Below are positions 41,450-51,714 of a DNA stretch of 64,000 nt, piece by piece. Position 1 is the stretch's first letter. Every line of letters starts with the position of its first letter. The DNA lies in NCBI RefSeq assembly GCF_902806685.2, contig NC_048545.1, forward strand, positions 1,575,001-1,639,000. The letters run 5' to 3'. The stretch is from Maniola hyperantus (lineage: Eukaryota; Arthropoda; Insecta; Lepidoptera; Nymphalidae). Both the position numbers and the translations under genes were made by a program. The notes under the pieces were generated by a model. The model searched no databases. It was given only the letters and a program-made list of their open reading frames with translations, and was not told where the DNA came from.

Positions 41450-41804
41450 TCTATACTTACCTACTAATAAATAAAATTGAAGCGTCTGTCTGTAATTTCG
41501 AAATAACTACCTCATATTAAGCTCATATCGTTATTTGAACTGTACCATAACTGAATCACACGTTTTTAATTTTTTTTTGTCTCTGTCTGAACGGGCTAAT
41601 CTTCGGAACGGCTGAACCTATTTTGATGGGACTTTCACAGACATGTAGAAGTCTGCTAGCTTTTCACGGCCCATCCGTTTAACCGATTTTAATGAAATTT
41701 GGTACCTATAGAGATAGCTTGCATCCCGGGGAAGGACATAGGCTACTTTTGATCCCGGAAAATTAAAGAGTTCCGACGCGGACGAAGTCGCGGGCATCAT
41801 CTAG
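41450..41804 (+). mobile_element. chimeric Helitron: HEL-I 5' half joined to HEL-C 3' half
   Basis: It starts A|TCTATACTTACC and first follows the HEL-I type also seen reversed at 59560-59648 (AATTTCGAAATAACTACCTC). From about 41655 it follows HEL-C (GCTAGCTTTTCACGGCCCAT) to CATCATCTAG|T. Both ends are valid Helitron termini, so it may have moved as one unit. Confidence 0.65.
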
Positions 41805-42232
41805 TAAAAATATACTTACGTCATGCAATATGCATTCTTTGGGTTTTTTATCCATCCATTGTGTCTCGACTCTATTATAGATTTCTATATTTTCATTCTA
41901 TCTATCTATGGTAAAAAGAGGTAAAATTTGTAAATTTGGATTTACCTAGAGGATAATCTCCGGTAAACTAATGATCTGATTCTGGAAATTCTAAACCTCG
42001 AGTTAAGTTATGACAGAGACGTGGACACAGGTGCAGTAACTAAACTCTAAAGACAGCCATCTTTCAGATACAATGCAAAGGTTTTACCTGAAAGATAGAG
42101 CGGAGGGGGGGGAGGAGGTTTTTAGTCCGTAGGCCATTGTGGAGTCGGGCATGCCGGAGGCATCCAAGAGGATTTTCCTCCTCCCCAAACGAAAAAGAAA
42201 AAAAAAAGGTGCAATAACCGGCAAGAAATATT
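41805..42232. other. no gene recognised; LINE-tail-like block at 42093-42195
   Basis: GCGGAGGGGGGGGAGGAGGT and GAGTCGGGCATGCCGGAGGC resemble a retroelement tail. The rest shows nothing. Confidence 0.35.
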
Positions 42233-42336
42233 ACCATCGACCTTTAGAATGAGATTTCAGCTTTGTAGAGCGCTGTCTCTGTTACTCATACCAGCTATGT
42301 GACAATTTGTCGGTCTCAACGACAGAGACAACGCTC
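42233..42336. mobile_element. MITE M2, truncated
   Basis: CATCGACCTTTAGAATGAGA, TTGTAGAGCGCTGTCTCTG and CAACGACAGAGACAACG match M2; the right end is cut at the SINE-1 junction. Confidence 0.6.
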
Positions 42337-42337
42337 G

Positions 42338-42879
42338 CTCTAACGGTGAAGGAAAACATCGTGAGAAAACCTGCATGCCTGCGAGTTCTCCATAATGTTC
42401 TCAAAGGTGTGTGAAGTCTACCAATCGGCACATGGGCAGTGTAGTTAGACTATGGGCAAAAATTTGACGACCTCCCTGGCGCAGTCTCGAGCGCTGTGGT
42501 CTTATTAGTGGGAGGTCCCGGGTTCGATTCCTGGCAGGGGTTTGGAATTTTATAATTTCTAAATTTCTGGTCTGGTCTGGTGGGAGGCTTCGGCTGTGGC
42601 TAGTTACCACCCTACCGGCAAAGCCGTGCCGCCAAGCGATTTAGCGTTCCGGTACGATGCCGTGTAGAAACCAAAGGGTACGGGTTTAATAAAAACTGCC
42701 ATATCCCTTCCAGGTTAGCCCGCTATCATCTTAGACTGTATCATCACTTACCATCAGGTAAGATTGCAGTCAAGGGCTGACTTGTATCTGAATAAAAAAA
42801 AATAAAAAAAAACCCTGCTCACTCTGAGAGGAGACCTGTGCTCTGTAGTGAGCCGGCGATGGGTTGATCATGATGATAA
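42338..42879 (+). mobile_element. SINE-1 (headless) split by a SINE-2
   Basis: The body from TCTAACGGTGAAGGAAAACA to ACTATGGGCAAAA is interrupted by SINE-2 and resumes at AAAACCCTGCTCACTCTGAG, ending with a (GAT)-type tail. Confidence 0.7.
42466..42808 (+). mobile_element. SINE-2, full length, nested in SINE-1
   Basis: A-box region TGGCGCAGTCTCGAGCG, B-box GGGTTCGATTCC, complete body and A-rich tail. Surrounding A runs may contain the target duplication. Confidence 0.8.
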
Positions 42880-42938
42880 CGCCTAGTACTTTAGATGTTT
42901 CCCCTTATGTATTATCCACTTCTAACACTGGCATCAAG

Positions 42939-43084
42939 CAGTGGCGTGCAGGTCATAAAGGCGTAAATGCACTGCTTGCCCAGTTGTAATAGCTCAATGC
43001 ATATTTTTCATTATAACCTGCCAGTAAAACAGGTTCCTACCTAACTAATGCATACCCTGGATTCAAATCCTGTGCACGCCACTG
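42939..43084 (+). mobile_element. hAT MITE M10, copy 2
   Basis: 146 bp with CAGTGGCGTGCA / TGCACGCCACTG ends and an exact 8-bp duplication GCATCAAG (42931-42938, 43085-43092). Confidence 0.9.
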
Positions 43085-43183
43085 GCATCAAGGTATATAT
43101 GTAAGTGGGTAGATGTCAAAAAAGAATTACTCAAAAGATCTTGGTGAAAAATTCTCCATGAAAACCAGGAAATAAGCGGCAAA

Positions 43184-43399
43184 TCTAAATATATAAAAGG
43201 AAAAGGTGACTGACTGACTGATCTATCAACGCACAGCTTAAACTACTGGACGGATCGGGCCGAAATTTGGCATGCAGATAGATATTATGACGTAGGCATC
43301 CGCTAAGAAAGGATTTTTGAAAATTCAACCTCTAAGGTGGTGAAACAGGGGTTTGAAATTTGTGTAGTCCACGCGGACGAAGTCGTGGGCATAAGCTAG
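43184..43399 (+). mobile_element. HEL-B, full length
   Basis: 216 bp. A|TC start, short (GACT)n, full body, hairpin block, AGCTAG|T end. Confidence 0.85.
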
Positions 43400-43460
43400 T
43401 CTCTTATAAAATAAGCTGATTGACTGACTGATTTATCAACGCACAGCTCAAACAAGCAAG
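43400..43460 (+). mobile_element. HEL-B-type 5'-end fragment, abutting a complete copy
   Basis: It starts TCTCTTATAAAATAAGC directly after CTAG and runs through GACTGATTTATCAACGCACA before being lost in a (CAAG)n run. Confidence 0.55.
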
Positions 43461-43496
43461 CAAGCAAGTAATTGATAGACTGATGTCCATCTGCCA

Positions 43497-43600
43497 TACC
43501 ATACTCTGTACCAAATTTCATCAAAATCGGTTAAACTGTTAAGCCGTGAAAAGCTAGCAGACAGACAGACACACTTTCGCATTTATAATATTAGTATGGA
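43497..43600 (-). mobile_element. HEL-C 5' half
   Basis: TTCATCAAAATCGGTTAAAC, (CAGA)n and TTAGTATGGA|T give the TC end; the CTAG half is missing. Confidence 0.6.
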
Positions 43601-43601
43601 T

Positions 43602-43772
43602 TTCATCATCATCAACCCATCGCCAGCTCACTACTGAGCACGGGTGTCTTCTCAAAATAGATAGTATAGGTCATAGTCCACCACGCTGACCAAGTGCGGA
43701 TTTGTAGACTTCACAGTTCACACAATATTTTGAAGAACATAGAGAACTCGCTGCAGGCATGTTTTCCTTCAA
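43602..43772 (-). mobile_element. SINE-1, headless
   Basis: CATCATCATCAACCCATCGC and ACCAAGTGCGGATTTGTAGA are the complement of the SINE-1 tail and body. Confidence 0.6.
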
Positions 43773-43775
43773 TTG

Positions 43776-43853
43776 AAGTCTCTGCCGGAAATAGAACCCT
43801 GGACCGCCCACTTATAAGACCAGCACTAACTATTGCGCCAGGGAGGTCGTCAA
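43776..43853 (-). mobile_element. SINE-2 tRNA-like head
   Basis: ATTGCGCCAGGGAGGTCGTC and the B-box complement GGAAATAGAACCC. Only the head is present. Confidence 0.55.
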
Positions 43854-44128
43854 GGGGGGATTTCCTGCGTGATGTTTAAAGGCAAAAAAGTGTAGGTAGG
43901 TATAGGTACTTAGTAGTCGATTAATAACATCTACTTGCTATTTCTACACGGACCATTGACTAATATTTAGCACCAATGCAACCTCAGTGACGTCTGGATT
44001 TCAAACGGGTCGTTCATTAGTATCTAAGAGGTGGCGCTGATTTAGTTGGTCCCAAAACCGTGAAAATTTTTGTTCGCTTGACCATATCTTGTCATTTATA
44101 TCGATGACACGGAATATCAAGTAGGCAC

Positions 44129-44901
44129 TAGACATGTGTCCGCTATAGCTTAACTTAACTGAAAACCGCTGCCGTGCCTATAGCGTACCGTAGCGTTATT
44201 GTCGTAGCTAGCAACGGTTTTCAGTTATCATCTATGACGAACCACCTGACAACGCAACGCTGCCAACTGGCAACTGACAATGCATTGTTTGGTTTTTTGG
44301 TAACTAGAAACGCAATAATTATGCCTTCTTTTTCTTTCTTTCACTGAAAGCTGAGAAGGAGCGGTTATTGGCTACCGGCTTAGTAACTAAGAACTTGGTA
44401 AACCAAAGCCGACCTTATCTCTATTACGCTAAGGCTTAACTGTACAAGTACTTGTCCATTACACTTTGATCTATCATTCTAAATACAGTTATCCTTAGAG
44501 TAATAGAGATAAGGTCCTCTTTGGTTTATCAATCTTCATGAAATGTTTTTGGTTAACTGGACTGTGGCAAACTATTCGTGCAGGCGTCCACTATAGTTTG
44601 ACCTATGTCAATGATCAAATTAAACTTTACTGCTATGAACTTAAGGTTGTGATTACTCTAAGATATTCATGAAAGTAAAATTGGTTTTATTTTAGTGAAT
44701 ATGCGCGCGCTAGCTATACAGACGGTATTGATACGGCAGCTAGCTTAGTTACTACTACGTAAACCGCTGCGCGTTGCGCATATTAAATTAGTTGAAACAC
44801 AACTCTGATACCGATATTCGGCAACGGTTAACAATATCAGTATTGAAACTAAGTAACTGTTGATTAACCGTTGCCGTAAATAGCCAATAACGCCCATCTT
44901 T
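44129..44901. mobile_element. R1 copy 2: stem-loop-rich repeat with 9-bp target duplication
   Basis: 773 bp, about 98% like copy 1 (roughly a dozen substitutions and a 6-bp indel). The exact direct repeat AGTAGGCAC (44120-44128, 44902-44910) flanks it. No coding. The 9-bp duplication suggests a transposase-type insertion, possibly Mutator-like, but no matching terminal inverted repeats are visible. Confidence 0.8.
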
Positions 44902-45057
44902 AGTAGGCACATATTGTGTACAATTATAAACTTGCGAATTTTATACCATAATATTGTTTGGGCAACGGGAAATTCAAAGTGCTAATAGAATTTGAAAAAC
45001 ATGCGACTAACATTTTTTCATAAGTTCTAAGTTACACGGCTTGTATAGATAACTCAC

Positions 45058-45540
45058 CTAATAATAAATGCGCATTGTGTCTAAATGCGTCGTACTCCTC
45101 AATTCCAAATATTTTTCTCTAATTCCGTTTATCCACCCTAAAACAGCCACCCTAAGGTGTATACTCGGAAACGATGCGTCCGTCTATCCACCCTGGATGG
45201 GGCGGATTTACGGAATGTGTGTATTATTTTGTAGTTTAGAACTTACCTGATAACAAATGCGCGTTGTACTTAAATGCGTCGTACTTTTCAATTCGAACCT
45301 AGCTTTATCTGTTTAAGTATATTTTTCTTTATATTTTTGTCTTATTCCGTTTATCCACCCTTACACAACCACCCTAGAGTGTATACTCGGAAACAGTGTG
45401 TCCGTCTATCCACCCCGGACGGGGCGGATTAACAGAATTTGTGTATTATTTTGAAGCTTGGATTGAAAAGATGGACACATTTTATCGAGTGTAGACCTTA
45501 GAGTGGCTATTTTAGGGCGGAGAAACGCAATAAGCGATAT
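45058..45540. repeat. partial tandem duplication of MITE M11
   Basis: The arm ATTCCGTTTATCCACCC...GTATACTCGGAAAC occurs at about 45122 and 45351. Each is followed by CCGTCTATCCACCC and a GGGGCGGATT block. Each is preceded by an AAATGCGTCGTAC flank that is also repeated. The opposite arm appears once at about 45470-45530. Confidence 0.6.
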
Positions 45541-45709
45541 ATTAAAGGTTTTTTAATAATTTATTAATTATTATTCTATGTTGTCATTCCGTCTAAATTG
45601 TCAACTACAATTATTATTCCAACTATTTTCCGATTCAGTTGCAATTTTGCAGACATTGTGTGGTTTGGAAGACAATAGAAATAGATACAAAAAGAGTTAT
45701 TCAGATAAG

Positions 45710-45800
45710 TATCTCCTTTATTGCATCTAGCGCTGGTTCGGAATACCTTTCCTACCGAGAAGAACCAACAAGAAACTCGGCGGTTGCCATTTTCAAAGAT
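45710..45800 (-). repeat. LINE 3'-tail motif
   Basis: GGTTCGGAATACCTTTCCTA and CCGAGAAGAACCAACAAGAA, then CTCGGCGGTTGCC, are the complement of the motif at 12951. Confidence 0.5.
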
Positions 45801-46004
45801 TTGATATACAAATGTCATCTATCAGTTGAAATGACAATCGACACCAACATACACGAGTAAAACTTTACAGAGCGTGGCAATTGTTCGATGTTGCGGACTA
45901 CACAGTACATATTATTTGAACTTGAATGAGCGGAAATACTTAATCTTACGCTCGTGGAGACTTGGCCATGGCAATGGCCGACGCATACAGACGGATTGGA
46001 CTCG

Positions 46005-46037
46005 ATTTTAGGGTTCCATACCTCAAAAGGAAAACAG
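46005..46037 (+). mobile_element. HNT-A 5'-end fragment
   Basis: TTTTAGGGTTCCATACCTCA only. Confidence 0.45.
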
Positions 46038-46039
46038 TG

Positions 46040-46332
46040 GTGATCGTTGTGGGTGATGTCTTATTAGTGGGAGTTCCTGGGTTCGATTCCCGGCAGAAGA
46101 AATTTGGAATTTTATAATTTCTAAATTTTCTCCGGTTTGATCTGATAGGAGACTTTGACCGTGGCTAGTTACCACCCTACCGGCAAAGCCATGCCGCCAA
46201 GTGATTTACGTTTCGGTATGATGCCGTGTAGAAACCAAAGAGTGTAGAACCCAGCATCCAGACTGCACCATCACTTACCACCAGGCGAGATTGCAGCCAA
46301 GGGCTAGTTCGTATATGACTAAAAATTATAAA
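46040..46332 (+). mobile_element. SINE-2, 5'-truncated
   Basis: B-box GGGTTCGATTCCC, body, and tail GCCAAGGGCTAGTTCGTATA; the A-box end is degraded. Its middle has a deletion. Confidence 0.65.
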
Positions 46333-46426
46333 AGAATCATCGGCTAGACTGTTGTAAGTACCGTAATATTCCAATTCTACAGCACGATGTTGTCTGGTCA
46401 TAAAATAGACTGCTGCATATTGCTAA

Positions 46427-46617
46427 CTAGCTTATTCCCGCGACTTTGTCCATTTAGACTACATAAAGTTCAAAGCCCTATAGGGGTTGAATTTTAAAAA
46501 TTCTTTCTTAGCGAATTTCTACGTCATAAAAGCTATCTGCATGGCAAATTCCAGCCCGACCCGTCCAGTAGTTTGAGCTGTGCGTTGATAGATGAGTCAG
46601 TCAGCTTTTTCTTTTAT
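46427..46617 (-). mobile_element. HEL-B
   Basis: A|CTAG at 46427, conserved body, short (GACT)n; the TC end is degraded (TTTTATGAAAG). Confidence 0.65.
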
Positions 46618-46970
46618 GAAAGAAGACCGCAAAACTAACCATTTGTAGCATGTTGCATTGTCGCACGTTGCTACTGCGACGTAAGACAGCCTTGAGAGCG
46701 TTTCTTCCTATTTTAGGCTGAATCATCACAATAACTTACCACCAGGTAGGTGCCACAAAGGCAAATGCGTCAGCCTAAAACCACAGCATCAATATTAAAA
46801 CGTACATAATTCTAAAATACAGAAATTTAAATTGAGAAAATAGAAATAGAAATGAAGAAAATGTCCATTACAACGATAAATGTTGCTGATGTTTAGAATT
46901 ATAATTCGAACGCACACAATCTTTAGCAGCAATTCAACTATGAAAAAACGTTGCTTTTACAGTAAAGGGC
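46618..46970. other. no recognised feature except a 40-bp SINE-2 scrap
   Basis: ATCACAATAACTTACCACCA at about 46727 is SINE-2-like. Nothing else could be supported. Confidence 0.4.
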
Positions 46971-47284
46971 TTATTCCACCTTCCTAAATAAGACGTCCTA
47001 AATGGTATAGTTACCGTCAAACTAGCCAACTTTGCCACTCAATTATACTTTGCCCAAAAAGCTATTTATAAAAATCAGTGTGGGGATTGTTGGCTTAAAT
47101 CCGGATTTCTTTGCCCGCCATCAAAATCGAATAAATTTTGGTTTAAAAGTTGATTTATCAAAAAAAATACATAGCGAGTTTGCTTTTAAGTTGCTTTTTG
47201 GGCAAAGTGTCATGGAGTGGCAAAGTTGGCTAGTTTGACGGTGACTATACCATTTAAGACGTCTTATTTAGGAAGGTGGCATAA
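46971..47284. mobile_element. MITE M12, about 95-bp inverted ends
   Basis: CACCTTCCTAAATAAGACGT, TACCGTCAAACTAGCCAACT and ACTTTGCCCAAAAAGC occur at the left and as complements at the right. 314 bp. A 68-codon frame (47032) is an accident of the repeat. Confidence 0.8.
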
Positions 47285-47707
47285 ACCGTTAAGGACCTGT
47301 GGGAGCAAAGAACCACAAAACAAGGTCGTCGGAGGACCAAAATCCGGCATCTTTTAGTACGGTTTTTGCCGTACATTATGTCAAGTCCATGGTGTGCATT
47401 ACGCGATGCAGTTCTATGTGTTTTATTTTTTATCATCCGTTGACAATAGTACTTACCTCGTCTGCGCAGGTGCTCACGTGTAGTTTTCTATAATCAGTAA
47501 TCAGCTAATCACACTCGACAACTTTTTTACCGCTTCTATACCAATTCTGAATTCTGTGTCCTAAAAATTAATTAGCGAGTAAATAAAATTAACTGTGATT
47601 TTCATTTTCCACCTAAATGCTAGTTTTACTTCTTAAAACAACATTCATTGATGTCATAAGAATTAGCACTTCTAATCCGGGAGGCTTAGATAACAATGTA
47701 TTCATAA
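47285..47707. other. unrecognised; open frames on both strands
   Basis: Frames of 60-64 codons on both strands (47299-47493, 47254-47436) show no family motif. A palindrome GTACGGTTTTTGCCGTAC lies at about 47358. I do not call a gene here. Confidence 0.3.
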
Positions 47708-48492
47708 CTAGCTGACCCGGCGAACTTCGTTCCGCCTAACAGTCGATTCAAATTTTTTTTTTTTAAATATCAATTCACTATCAGAAATTCTAAAATCCCC
47801 ACGATTTAGGATTTCAGTACTTTGCAGCATCAGGATTGAGGAGTTAGGATCCGAAGTTCAATGATGTAGCCTATGCTTGGTACCTAAAATAATTTTGCAT
47901 CATCCGCAGTTCCTGAAACATTATAGTTTAGGAGTGCTGTACCCTACATCATCAGGGTTGAGGAGTTGAGACTTGAAGTCTGAGAATAAAGTCGTTGCTT
48001 GGTACCTACAATATGAATTCACTATGAACACTTCCTGAATCTTGATAACTCAGGCGGGCAGTAACCCTGCAGCATCAGGATTAAGGAGTTGAATCCAGAA
48101 TTTTTTATGTGACCACCACGAAAACTTTTTTTGTTGATTTACAAAAAAATTTGCAAATCGGTCCAGAAACCTCGAAAAAATCGATGTAGAAAAAAGAACC
48201 ACCTCCTTTTTGACAGTCGGTTAAAAACCAATGACCTTGAAATATTTACGGAACAATTTTTAAAATATCCCATTTCTAAAAAAAAAAAGAATAAATGAAA
48301 TCGGACTACGCGTTAATGAATTACAACTCGGTATATATTTTAACTTTCATCCCCTCTCCTACGGGAACCATGCTGAATTTCGGGATAAAAAGTATCCTAT
48401 ATTCTTCCTCATAGTATGACCTCAAATCGTACCAAGTTTCATTGGAATCCATTCAGTAGTTTCAGCGTGATGCGCGGCCGTGATACAGACAG

Positions 48493-48525
<33 letters not shown>

Positions 48526-48661
48526 TAGACAGACAGACAGACAGACAAAAATGAAAAAAATCACAGTTTTGGGTTCAGTATCGATTATAGAGTGCCGTCG
48601 AAAAAAAATTTTCAAAATATCTTCAATGTACAGAATTTGACCTGTTACAGTTTTATTATAA

Positions 48662-48666
<5 letters not shown>
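47708..48666 (-). mobile_element. Helitron HEL-J, about 960 bp, with internal repeats
   Basis: On the minus strand the 3' end is GCCGGGTCAGCTAG|T with a CGGAACGAAGTTCGCCG hairpin block. The 5' end is near the TA repeat. Inside are about 2.5 copies of a ~123 bp tandem repeat (core GCATCAGGATTGAGGAGTT at about 47826, 47949, 48073), and a (GACA)n run. No Rep/helicase coding. Confidence 0.65.
48486..48545. repeat. (GACA)n microsatellite in HEL-J
   Basis: About fifteen GACA units with GACG and GATA variants. Confidence 0.9.

Positions 48667-48704
<38 letters not shown>
48662..48704. repeat. (TA)n microsatellite
   Basis: An almost pure TA run at the 5' boundary of HEL-J. Confidence 0.9.
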
Positions 48705-48705
<1 letters not shown>

Positions 48706-48725
48706 ATTGATGTTGGTAATAATTG

Positions 48726-48995
48726 AAGTAGTGATAGCCTAGTGGTTAAAGACTTCAATTTTCTGTTCCGGGGTTTCGCATCTGTGACCTTTCAAGCAAT
48801 TTAAGGTCTTGATTACTTACATCTTAACGACCTCGTGAAGAAACCTTCATGCATGAAAGTTCTCCATAGTGTCCTCAAAGATGTGTGAAGTCTGCCTATC
48901 CGCACTTGGCCAGCTTGGTAGACTACGGCCAAAGTCTTCTCATTGAGAGAAGAGACAAATTCTCAGTAGTGAGCCGGCAATAGGTTGATCATGAT
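48726..48995 (+). mobile_element. SINE-1, diverged
   Basis: A-box GTGATAGCCTAGTGGTTAAA, body and GTAGTGAGCCGGCAATAGG tail. The head-to-body region is altered. Confidence 0.65.
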
Positions 48996-49075
48996 GCTCA
49001 ATACTGAATAATCGAATTTGCTTGAAAAAACTTAGCTTTGCTCACTATACTTACAACATACTTGTATATTATACC

Positions 49076-49272
49076 CTTATCGTCTCAACTCTCAATCTAC
49101 CGCTGGCTCTCTACTGAAGAGAGGTCTTCTCTCAGAATGAAAAGGATTTAGACCATAGTCCATGACGCTGGCCAAAGTGCGAATCGGCAGACTTCATACT
49201 ATTTTGAGAACATTATGAAGAAATCGCAAGTATTCTTATGATGTTTTCCTTAACTGTTAGAGACATGAAGTA
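49076..49272 (-). mobile_element. SINE-1, headless, diverged
   Basis: CATGACGCTGGCCAAAGTGC, GTTTTCCTTAACTGTTA and flanking blocks are the complement of the SINE-1 body. Confidence 0.55.
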
Positions 49273-49886
49273 TTATACTCAAGTAGACTACCTACATGCT
49301 CAGTACGTAACTTCGTAGAAACCATTTAAACATAACCTAATGTCTCAACTTACAATAATCTTAATTCATTAGTTCACGGATACATATTTTTATCCATCAA
49401 GTAAGGTCAGAAAAAACAAATAAACATTAATATTTGTCAAGAGATTCATTTGCGATAGCTTTATCAAGATCTTTGAATGTGGTGCTAAAGAATAGATGAC
49501 TTCATAACAAGGTTAAAGAGTAAGGGTAAATGATACATCCTCAGTCTAGCCTTAAACGGAAATGAATTATAGCTAAATAATCATAATAGTATTATATAAA
49601 ATTTAGGAATTGATTGACGTTCCTATTAAAATGCTTCCGCTTATAACCCAAAAAATCATGTTGTTTTGGTTAATAAACTTTTGGCAGAGTTGTGTTTGAT
49701 TTAGATCTCCAGATGATACCTAATAATTTATAACTTATATGTTTTATGTATTTATACTTTTTTTTATTTATGTTTATACTTAAATGTTTTTATTTATGTA
49801 TTTTACTTAAAAGTTTTTGATAAATTAGTGATTCCTTCTATGTTTGATCGCACTGATTTAAAATCTAACGAAATAACGAAAAACGG
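49273..49886. other. 614 bp with no recognised feature
   Basis: AT-rich, nothing supportable. Confidence 0.5.
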
Positions 49887-50075
49887 CTTATTCCATTTAT
49901 CCACCCTAAAACAGACCCTCCACGGTGAAGGTATATTCGGAAACATATGTCCATCTGTCCATCCCGGACAGCGAATACTTTATATTTATACTTTTTAGTC
50001 CATGGTGGACAGACAGACACACATTTCCGAGTATACACCCTAGGGTGACCATTTAGGGTGGATAAACGGAATAGG
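49887..50075. mobile_element. MITE M11, complete foldback
   Basis: CTTATTCCATTTATCCACCC and the complement of GGGTGGATAAACGGAATAGG begin arms of about 70 bp, including GTATATTCGGAAAC / TTTCCGAGTATACAC. 189 bp. Confidence 0.75.
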
Positions 50076-50495
50076 AAAAAACATAAATTTTAAACAAAAA
50101 TGTCGAAATAGTATTTTGAGTTTCTACGACCCTAAGTGTAAGAAAATGTACTGTGAACCAATAAATGTACTCTGAATTAATAGCATAGTCGTTAAAATAT
50201 AATATTTTATTATTATTAAATGAAGTTGGTTTAAAAAAAATGCGCCTGGTTTATTTGTCTCAGCAATGTTTTGAAATCAAATGTTTGCTATTTTAGCACA
50301 AAACTACTTTAACTTGATTAACAAATTTTTTTAATGTAGGTACGTACTTGGACGACGGAGTACGCAAAAAAAATGAATTCAAGGCCAAATTTTAGTATTT
50401 TGAAATTCCAGCTTAGCTCCTGTGCAGCCACTGTGTGCGGTGCGCACACTTACAAAAAGTCTATCAAAGGTCGGACAGAGCGAAGTTCGCTCTGT
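50076..50495. other. no recognised feature
   Basis: An exact 10-bp-arm palindrome ACAGAGCGAA/TTCGCTCTGT lies near 50475. Otherwise nothing supportable. Confidence 0.45.
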
Positions 50496-50516
50496 AGTTT
50501 GAGCTGTGCGTTACGT
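50496..50516 (-). mobile_element. HEL-B scrap
   Basis: TAGTTTGAGCTGTGCGTT is the HEL-B core on the minus strand. Its inverted counterpart is at about 50898. Confidence 0.4.
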
Positions 50517-50536
50517 CATGTTCGTCGAACAGCAGG

Positions 50537-50709
50537 GCGATTGTCTAAAACCTGCATCAATCATTATTACAATCTCAATTGTTCTGATTGGCTGAATTTG
50601 TGCGATTCTTCTTGCAACAATGCATTGTGGCCAATAGTGAGCGAGCATTAACCAATCAGAGATGATTGCGATCGTGACATTGTAGCTGTCAAACAACCGC
50701 GGTAGGGCC
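50537..50709 (+). mobile_element. MITE M8, left copy of an inverted pair
   Basis: GCGATTGTCTAAAACCTGCA to GGTAGGGCC, near-identical to 36457-36629. Confidence 0.75.
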
Positions 50710-50731
50710 CCAGCTGCGCGATTGCGGGAGA

Positions 50732-50888
50732 GTGACAGCTACAATATCACGATCGCAATCATCACTGATTGGTTAACGCTCGCTCACTATTGGCCACAAT
50801 GCATTGTTGCAACAAGAATCTCACAAATTCAGCCAATCAGAACAATTGAGATTGTAATAATGATTGATGCAGGTTTTAGACAATCGGC
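50732..50888 (-). mobile_element. MITE M8, right copy, inverted
   Basis: GTGACAGCTACAATATCACG to GGTTTTAGACAATCGGCC. Together with the left copy it forms an inverted repeat with arms over 150 bp and a spacer of about 22 bp. Confidence 0.75.
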
Positions 50889-50897
50889 CTACTGGAA

Positions 50898-50975
50898 ACG
50901 CACAGCTCAAACCACTGGACAGATCGGGTTGAAATTTGGCATGCAGATAGCTATTATGATGTAGACATAAGCTAG
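50898..50975 (+). mobile_element. HEL-B, internally deleted 3' part
   Basis: AACGCACAGCTCAAACCACT to ACATAAGCTAG|T; the hairpin block is deleted. Confidence 0.5.
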
Positions 50976-51188
50976 TGGTAGTAGACTTTTCACAATTCAT
51001 TTGTAATATCGGTGTTCACTGTTTCCAACATTCGAACCAATTATTAGCCCTTCGCGAATTATTGTAACCTTGAATGTCTATTTTGACCGGACTATACGTA
51101 ATATAATCCCGTAGTCTGAAATGAGCTTAGTATCCATAAATACCTAGGCTACCTACAGTATTTCAAAATCTTGAACAAATCAAGTACA

Positions 51189-51357
51189 GTACGCGGCCAA
51201 AAGTGATGAACATCGATCTTTAGATCAGACAGCAGATTTGTAGAGCACTGTCTCGGTCGTCAACACCGACAAAGCGTCACATGGGTATGAGTGACAGAGA
51301 CAACGCTCTACAAAGATGAAATGTCATTCTAAAGGCCGATGTTCATCACTTAGTAGT
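51189..51357. mobile_element. MITE M2, complete foldback
   Basis: AGTGATGAACATCGATCTTT at the left and the complement of CTAAAGGCCGATGTTCATCA at the right. Arms of about 60 bp include TTGTAGAGCACTGTCTC / GAGACAACGCTCTACAA. Confidence 0.75.
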
Positions 51358-51714
51358 AGGCTACTTACTGAATTTGAAATAAACCATAAATTGCAGCAGC
51401 AATGTAGGTATACCTACGCAATTAACATACAAAACATTATCTTGATTGTTCATTATACTGCAAGGAAACAATAGCTAATTGTTCTGAAAGTATAAACTAT
51501 GAACTCTATAGTGGCTGTAAGCAGTGGTTAGAAATAAAATAAAAATAAAATAAAAATCCTTTCATTCTCATATTCCTCAAGTAGTTAGTTACCTACATAA
51601 GCTGTTACATTAGAGATGTAGTTACTTAGTTTTGTTTAGTTAATACATTTCTCTTATTTTCCTAACTAAGCCTGGTTAGCAAGTACTTAATCTGGATTTG
51701 TTATACCGTATACG
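51358..51714. other. no recognised feature
   Basis: An AAATAAAAATAAAATAAAAA low-complexity run lies near 51535. Nothing else. Confidence 0.5.

Noticed and set aside
47032..47238. 68-codon open frame
   Set aside because: Falls wholly inside MITE M12.
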